Part shown: positions 14,342 through 16,058 of the stretch, piece by piece
How positions within the stretch are numbered: the stretch's first letter is position 1
How the letters are laid out: each line of letters begins with the position of its first letter
Assembly: GCA_035406565.1 (NCBI GenBank)
Contig: DAONLG010000031.1
Location: 1-16,058 of the forward strand
From: Soehngenia sp035406565
GTDB lineage: Bacteria > Bacillota > Clostridia > Tissierellales > Tissierellaceae
Direction: 5' to 3'
DNA length: 16,058 nt
The notes under the pieces: generated by a model
The model's database searches: none
What the model was told of the DNA's origin: nothing
The model's input: the letters and a program-made list of their open reading frames with translations, nothing else
Position numbers and translations under genes: made by a program

Positions 14342-15205
14342 CTACTTTGAACTTTCTATGGAATAATCACTACCATCTGATTTGATAATTATTGTACCAT
14401 CAAGATCTGTTCTATATACTTTTGTGCCAATGTTTTTTAATCTCTTTAAAATTATTTCACTAGGATGTCCATAAGCATTGTCAGCGCCAACGTGGATCAC
14501 CGAGACTTCTGGTCTTACCGCTTCTAAAAATGCTTTGCTGCTTGAAGTGTCGCTTCCATGATGGGCAACTTTCAAGCAAACCGATCGTATATTCGGATAG
14601 CTTTTGATGATTTTTTCCTCAATCTTTTCTTCGACATCTCCCGTAAACATGCAGGAGAAGTCTTTGTATGTAACTCTCATCACAATTGAACTATTGTTGG
14701 CATCATCCTGAGGTTTGTCTGGACTTAAAATAAATGCTTTCATATCTCCTACACTAAATTTATCACCAGCTTTTACTACTTGAAAAGGAATGTTTTTTTC
14801 ATCGATTTTATCTAAGTATTTTTCATAAGTTAGACTCGTGTGTACAAATCCACTATCTAAAACTTGTTTTACTTCGAAGTTTTCCATCACATCAACAGCT
14901 CCTCCAATGTGGTCAGAGTGAGGGTGTGTCAATACAAATACATCAATACTATTAATTCCGATGTTTTTTAAATAATCAATCAGTACTTTTGAACTTTCTT
15001 TTGTCCCTGCATCTATTAACATAGTTTTTTTATCCGGAGTAATCACTAAAGTGCTATCACCCTGCCCTACATCAATAAAATGAATCTCAAATTCGTCTGA
15101 ACCTAGTAAAGAATCAAATGAGAAATTGCTATCTCCCATCTGAAGACCAAATAGTGATGCAACTACTGCAAAAAATATGATGATATAAGAAAGAAATTTT
15201 TTCAC
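14342..15205 (-). CDS. ComEC-like metallo-beta-lactamase-fold hydrolase
   Basis: Metal-dependent hydrolase of the MBL fold, 287 residues, resembling the C-terminal domain of the DNA-uptake protein ComEC but free-standing. Motifs in order are FIDVGQGDS (43-51), HPHSDH (94-99), NNSSIVMR (170-177), FTGD (187-190), HHGSD (215-219) and GHPS (246-249), so the metal-binding residues are present. The N-terminus is a hydrophobic segment after MKK (about 5-22), a signal peptide or membrane anchor with no lipobox Cys, so the enzyme probably acts outside the membrane. I chose the GTG at 15205 with the SD GAGGTGG; a TTG 12 bases upstream would put the SD inside the gene. ComEC-type domains are thought to act on nucleic acids or phosphoesters; the substrate here is unknown. 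No competence gene is nearby. Confidence 0.9.
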   Translation of the reverse strand: MKKFLSYIIIFFAVVASLFGLQMGDSNFSFDSLLGSDEFEIHFIDVGQGDSTLVITPDKKTMLIDAGTKESSKVLIDYLKNIGINSIDVFVLTHPHSDHIGGAVDVMENFEVKQVLDSGFVHTSLTYEKYLDKIDEKNIPFQVVKAGDKFSVGDMKAFILSPDKPQDDANNSSIVMRVTYKDFSCMFTGDVEEKIEEKIIKSYPNIRSVCLKVAHHGSDTSSSKAFLEAVRPEVSVIHVGADNAYGHPSEIILKRLKNIGTKVYRTDLDGTIIIKSDGSDYSIESSK

Positions 15206-15235
15206 AATCCACCTCAAATGTCTGTATTTATATTT

Positions 15236-15244
15236 ATTCTATCA
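15236..15244 (-). promoter_or_regulatory. Candidate extended -10 promoter of the MBL-DUF3006-dcyD cluster
   Basis: Minus-strand TGATAGAAT is an extended -10 (TGn plus TAGAAT) about 31 bases before the GTG start. No good -35 is visible. It lies in the 151-base, very AT-rich divergent gap. Confidence 0.45.
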
Positions 15245-15312
15245 CAATTTAAACATTTTTAATATTTTTTAGCAATTTTTATAAACATATAGCAAAAGAG
15301 ATAAATCTAATG

Positions 15313-15318
15313 TATAAT
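15313..15318 (+). promoter_or_regulatory. -10 element of the MFS gene
   Basis: A perfect TATAAT 38 bases before the start codon. The matching -35 (TAGCAA at 17 bases) is poor. The only good -10 upstream of this gene. Confidence 0.5.
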
Positions 15319-15356
15319 AATTTGTGTCTCTAAATTTTTTATTCGGAGGATATATG

Positions 15357-16058
15357 ATGAGCGACAAAGTATCGCTTAAAGAAAAATTGGTATCGTACAA
15401 CATAAAAGTAAATATAATAAATGGAGTATTTGCGGCCATTGCATTTAACCTGGTAAACCCTTATCTAGCAAAATTTGCTGAAAGATTAGGAGCTACGGAC
15501 TATCAAATAGCTTATCTTACAAGCTTTCCTTATTTTGTAAGCATATTTGCGTATATTCCCGGAGCAATTTTGATTGAAAGTTTAAGGGATAAAAAGAAAA
15601 CCACTGGTACTATCATGTTCATACATAAGCTATTTTATCTATCGCTAGCTTTCTTGCCTTTCTTGAAAGGAGTTAATCAAGCAAGCCTTTTTGTAACAAT
15701 CATCGGCCTGATGAATTTACCGGGAGCTATAGCAACCATGGGATACCAATCGAGTATAGGCGATGTTTTCCTCATAGAAGATAGAGGCAATGCCATGGGA
15801 CTTAGAAATAAGTACTCCACCATCTTTGCACTTGCTGTTACTTTCATCTCAGGGCAATTACTTACATATATTCCTAAAACAAATGAAGGTTCAATAAGGC
15901 TGTATCAAATATTTTTCTTTTTCGCATTTGTGTTTTCTCTTGGCGAAGTGATAAGCTTTTTTAAATTTAGAGGTATGAAAAGAAAAAAGAAATCCACAAG
16001 ATACATAGATTCATTAAAAGCAACTTTCAAAACTTTACCAAAAGAGAAGAATTATCTC
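15357..16058 (+). CDS. MFS-type membrane transporter (partial, C-terminus off the window)
   Basis: Multi-pass membrane protein resembling the major facilitator superfamily; substrate unknown. The open frame runs 234 codons to the right edge without a stop. It begins MSDKVSLKEK, then hydrophobic helices: INGVFAAIAFNLVNPYLAKF (about 22-41), TSFPYFVSIFAYIPGAILIE (about 56-75), then a charged loop RDKKKTT (about 78-84) of the kind MFS proteins have between helices 2 and 3, further helices near 86-105 and 107-125, and a pair around 155-165 and 182-200. A basic stretch RGMKRKKKSTR (about 205-215) probably lies in the cytoplasm. The start at 15357 follows CGGAGGA by 6 bases; the adjacent ATG at 15354 is also possible. 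It is divergent from the MBL cluster. Family call is moderate because the C-terminal half is missing. Confidence 0.75.
   Translation, partial: MSDKVSLKEKLVSYNIKVNIINGVFAAIAFNLVNPYLAKFAERLGATDYQIAYLTSFPYFVSIFAYIPGAILIESLRDKKKTTGTIMFIHKLFYLSLAFLPFLKGVNQASLFVTIIGLMNLPGAIATMGYQSSIGDVFLIEDRGNAMGLRNKYSTIFALAVTFISGQLLTYIPKTNEGSIRLYQIFFFFAFVFSLGEVISFFKFRGMKRKKKSTRYIDSLKATFKTLPKEKNYL

Noticed and set aside
14342..15205. Reading the MBL protein as a competence (ComEC) gene
   Set aside because: It lacks the large competence membrane domain and there is no comEA/comEB-type neighbour. The free-standing MBL form is a different protein.
15206..15356. A regulatory RNA or repeat in the AT-rich divergent gap before the MFS gene
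   Set aside because: The run of A and T gives many weak pairings but no convincing hairpin. Only -10 elements for the two genes can be supported.

Overview
The window is AT-rich, densely packed bacterial DNA with strong Shine-Dalgarno (SD) sequences of the GGAGG type and occasional TTG/GTG starts. Together with a flavodiiron protein, a ribose operon run by a LacI-type repressor and a lipoprotein sugar-binding protein, this points to a low-GC Gram-positive anaerobe (Bacillota, Clostridia/Tissierellia-like). I cannot name a genus. No mobile element, CRISPR array, tRNA or rRNA was seen, and no gene-free stretch exceeds about 165 bases.

Layout. (1) 1-1904, minus: flavodiiron protein followed by a ZIP-family metal transporter that runs off the left edge; a good promoter with a Rex-like palindrome lies upstream. 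(2) 2067-2555, plus: a GNAT acetyltransferase whose stop codon is the loop of a bidirectional terminator. (3) 2576-8292, minus: a complete ribose uptake and entry operon in transcription order rbsR-rbsK-rbsA-rbsC-rbsD-rbsB, with two LacI-type operators in front. (4) 8381-9616, minus: a Ste24-like M48 membrane protease. (5) 9686-12323, minus: ppiB, a PPC/DUF296 protein, galU and a Cof-type HAD phosphatase, tightly spaced, with a promoter upstream and a hairpin at the end. (6) 12439-13110, plus: a GntR/FCD regulator, convergent with (7) 13118-15205, minus: a ComEC-like metallo-beta-lactamase-fold protein, a DUF3006 protein and a D-cysteine desulfhydrase. (8) 15357-end, plus: the start of an MFS-type membrane protein.

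How the genes work together. RbsB captures ribose outside the cell, RbsA and RbsC import it, RbsD interconverts pyranose and furanose forms, and RbsK makes ribose 5-phosphate. RbsR most likely represses all six genes, including its own. Nearly all genes within each cluster overlap or sit within about 20 bases, so they are probably co-transcribed and often translationally coupled.

Most of the window is ordinary, well-known housekeeping and sugar-use DNA. I do not see a clearly new system. The items most worth checking are the paired operators at rbsR, the Rex-like site at the flavodiiron promoter, the MBL-DUF3006 gene pair of unknown role, and the flavodiiron-ZIP pairing.
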